A stretch of 14,435 nt of DNA from CAYRVX01 sp964642165 (GTDB lineage: Bacteria > Planctomycetota > Phycisphaerae > SM23-33): NCBI GenBank assembly GCA_964642165.1, contig CAZXOC010000199.1, positions 1-14,435 on the forward strand, read 5' to 3'. The notes below the pieces were generated by a model that was given only the letters and a program-made list of their open reading frames with translations, did not search any database and was not told the origin of the DNA. The stretch's first letter is position 1, and the number at the start of each line of letters is the position of its first letter. This document shows positions 13,371-14,435 of this stretch, piece after piece. A program made the translations under genes and the position numbers.

Positions 13371-14435
13371 TCAACTCGTAACGGCCGTGCTCTCGCCGAG
13401 GCTGCGCGCGATCCGCTCCTCGCGGTCGGCTGGAAGGTAGTCCCGGAACCTCGGCAGGGGGCGGCCTTTCCTTGCGTAGTAGTGCCCCAGCCCGCGGTGG
13501 ATGGCCAGGTTCGCCAGCCAACTGTTCCGCTTGACGGGCCAGACGCCCAGGCGGCGCAGCGCGCTGGCCGGCGAGTAGAACTCGCAGAAGGCGGCCATCT
13601 GCGCGTGGCGCAGCTCGTGGACGGTCATGCGCGCCGGCTCGTAGACGACCGTCGAGCCGTTGTACCGGTCCCAGTCGTCGCTGCGGAGTCGGCCCTCGGC
13701 GCGGAACTGCTCGTAGATGCGCGTCCCCGGGTACGGCGTGAGGATGGGGTAGCAGCTCATGCACAGCCGCGCCCGCTGGGCGAAACGCACCGCGTTCATG
13801 CAGTCGCGCCAGTCGTCGCTGTCGAAGCCGAAGATGAAACTGCCCCAGATGCTGATGCCGTAGGACTGGATCTTGGCGATGCGGCGAAGGTACTCCTCGG
13901 CCCGGACGTAGCGCTTGCCCGCCAGGCGGAGGGCCTCGTCCCGGGGGCTCTCGAGCCCCAGGATCAGCCCGATGCACCCGCTGTCGCGCATCGCCGCCAG
14001 CAGGCGGTCGTTGTCCGAGATCAGGATGTCGCACTGCGAGGCCCACTTCACCCCCAGCGGCCTCATCGCGTCGAACAGCTCCATCGCCCACCTGTGGCTG
14101 CCGGCGACGTCGTCGTCCGAGAAGATGAACACGCGCGTGCGGAACTGCTCCTTGGCGGCGCGGATCTCCTCGACGATGTCGCCGACGTCGCGCTGGCGGA
14201 ACTTGCGCCCGAAGATGGCCGGCGTCGTGCAGAAGGAGCAGTCGTGCGGGCAGCCGCGGGTCGTCTGGATCGGGTTGAAGACGAGGTACTCCTTGGGGTC
14301 CAGCAGGTCCTTCCGCGGCGTGGCGATGGGCTCGTCGGGGTGCTCGCGCCAGTCGTAGATCCGCCGCGCCCGCCCCGCCGCCAGGTCGCGCAGCGCGAAC
14401 GGCAGCGTGCCCTCCGCGTCGCCCTTGCAGACGAC
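13371..14435 (-). CDS. B12-binding-type radical SAM protein (N-terminus outside window)
   Basis: The frame is open to the right edge, so the start is missing; 354 residues are visible. The first residues (CKGDAEGTLPFALRDLAAGR) look like the end of a cobalamin-binding Rossmann domain. The radical SAM cluster motif CxxxCxxC is at visible residues 62, 66 and 69 (RGCPHDCSFC), followed by IFGRKFRQR, FIFSDDDVAG, GLILGLESP, GSFIFGFDSDD and LTPYPGTRIYEQFRAEGRL. This order is typical of B12-dependent radical SAM enzymes with a DUF4070-like C-terminus, which often methylate unactivated carbons or build lipid or natural-product structures. The actual substrate is unknown. A GTG near 14132 is internal and not a plausible start. 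It is probably co-transcribed with the small membrane protein. Confidence 0.9.
   Translation of the reverse strand, partial: VVCKGDAEGTLPFALRDLAAGRARRIYDWREHPDEPIATPRKDLLDPKEYLVFNPIQTTRGCPHDCSFCTTPAIFGRKFRQRDVGDIVEEIRAAKEQFRTRVFIFSDDDVAGSHRWAMELFDAMRPLGVKWASQCDILISDNDRLLAAMRDSGCIGLILGLESPRDEALRLAGKRYVRAEEYLRRIAKIQSYGISIWGSFIFGFDSDDWRDCMNAVRFAQRARLCMSCYPILTPYPGTRIYEQFRAEGRLRSDDWDRYNGSTVVYEPARMTVHELRHAQMAAFCEFYSPASALRRLGVWPVKRNSWLANLAIHRGLGHYYARKGRPLPRFRDYLPADREERIARSLGESTAVTS

Overview
The window is one stretch of a GC-rich bacterial chromosome, roughly 70% GC in most genes. It contains a block of exactly 100 N, so it is a scaffold of a draft or metagenome-derived assembly. Every gene is bacterial in type. 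Promoters of the TTGAC(N17)TAnnnT kind and strong Shine-Dalgarno (SD) sequences are visible. Gene order, the extended S9 and the enlarged LigA would fit Planctomycetota or a neighbouring phylum, but this is a weak guess; the sequence does not settle the lineage.

Layout, left to right. (1) 1-2917, plus strand: the end of rpsI (ribosomal protein S9 with a Pro/Ala/Glu-rich N-terminal extension), a strong terminator, then argC and argJ of arginine biosynthesis. (2) 2918-3406: an intergenic region holding a terminator that reads on the minus strand, a 55-nt direct repeat flanking the 100-N gap, and a self-contained small transcription unit (TAGAAT -10 box, strong SD, 24-codon basic/hydrophobic peptide, Rho-independent terminator). 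(3) 3407-6766, minus strand: a compact operon ndk - cupin - ligA with its own promoter. LigA is 832 residues, clearly longer than usual, and its central part differs in base composition from its ends. (4) 6869-10157, plus strand: a consensus promoter and a single-domain response regulator, then rpsO and pnp with a structured rpsO leader and a hairpin between them. (5) 10158-12851, plus strand: a cold-shock protein with a perfect 10-nt SD, then a membrane-anchored histidine kinase without a recognisable sensor domain, overlapping by ATGA a LarA-like (nickel-pincer racemase family) gene. (6) 12942-14435, minus strand: a radical SAM protein, with B12-binding-type sequence at its visible start and running off the window, followed by a small one-pass membrane protein.

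Most of the window is housekeeping: translation (rpsI, rpsO), RNA turnover (pnp, csp), arginine synthesis (argC, argJ), nucleotide supply and DNA sealing (ndk, ligA). The parts that deserve a second look are the small-peptide unit at the gap, the mosaic and enlarged ligA, the rpsO and csp leaders, and the kinase/LarA-like pair, which has none of the usual cofactor-making lar genes beside it. No mobile element, CRISPR array, tRNA or rRNA was recognised.
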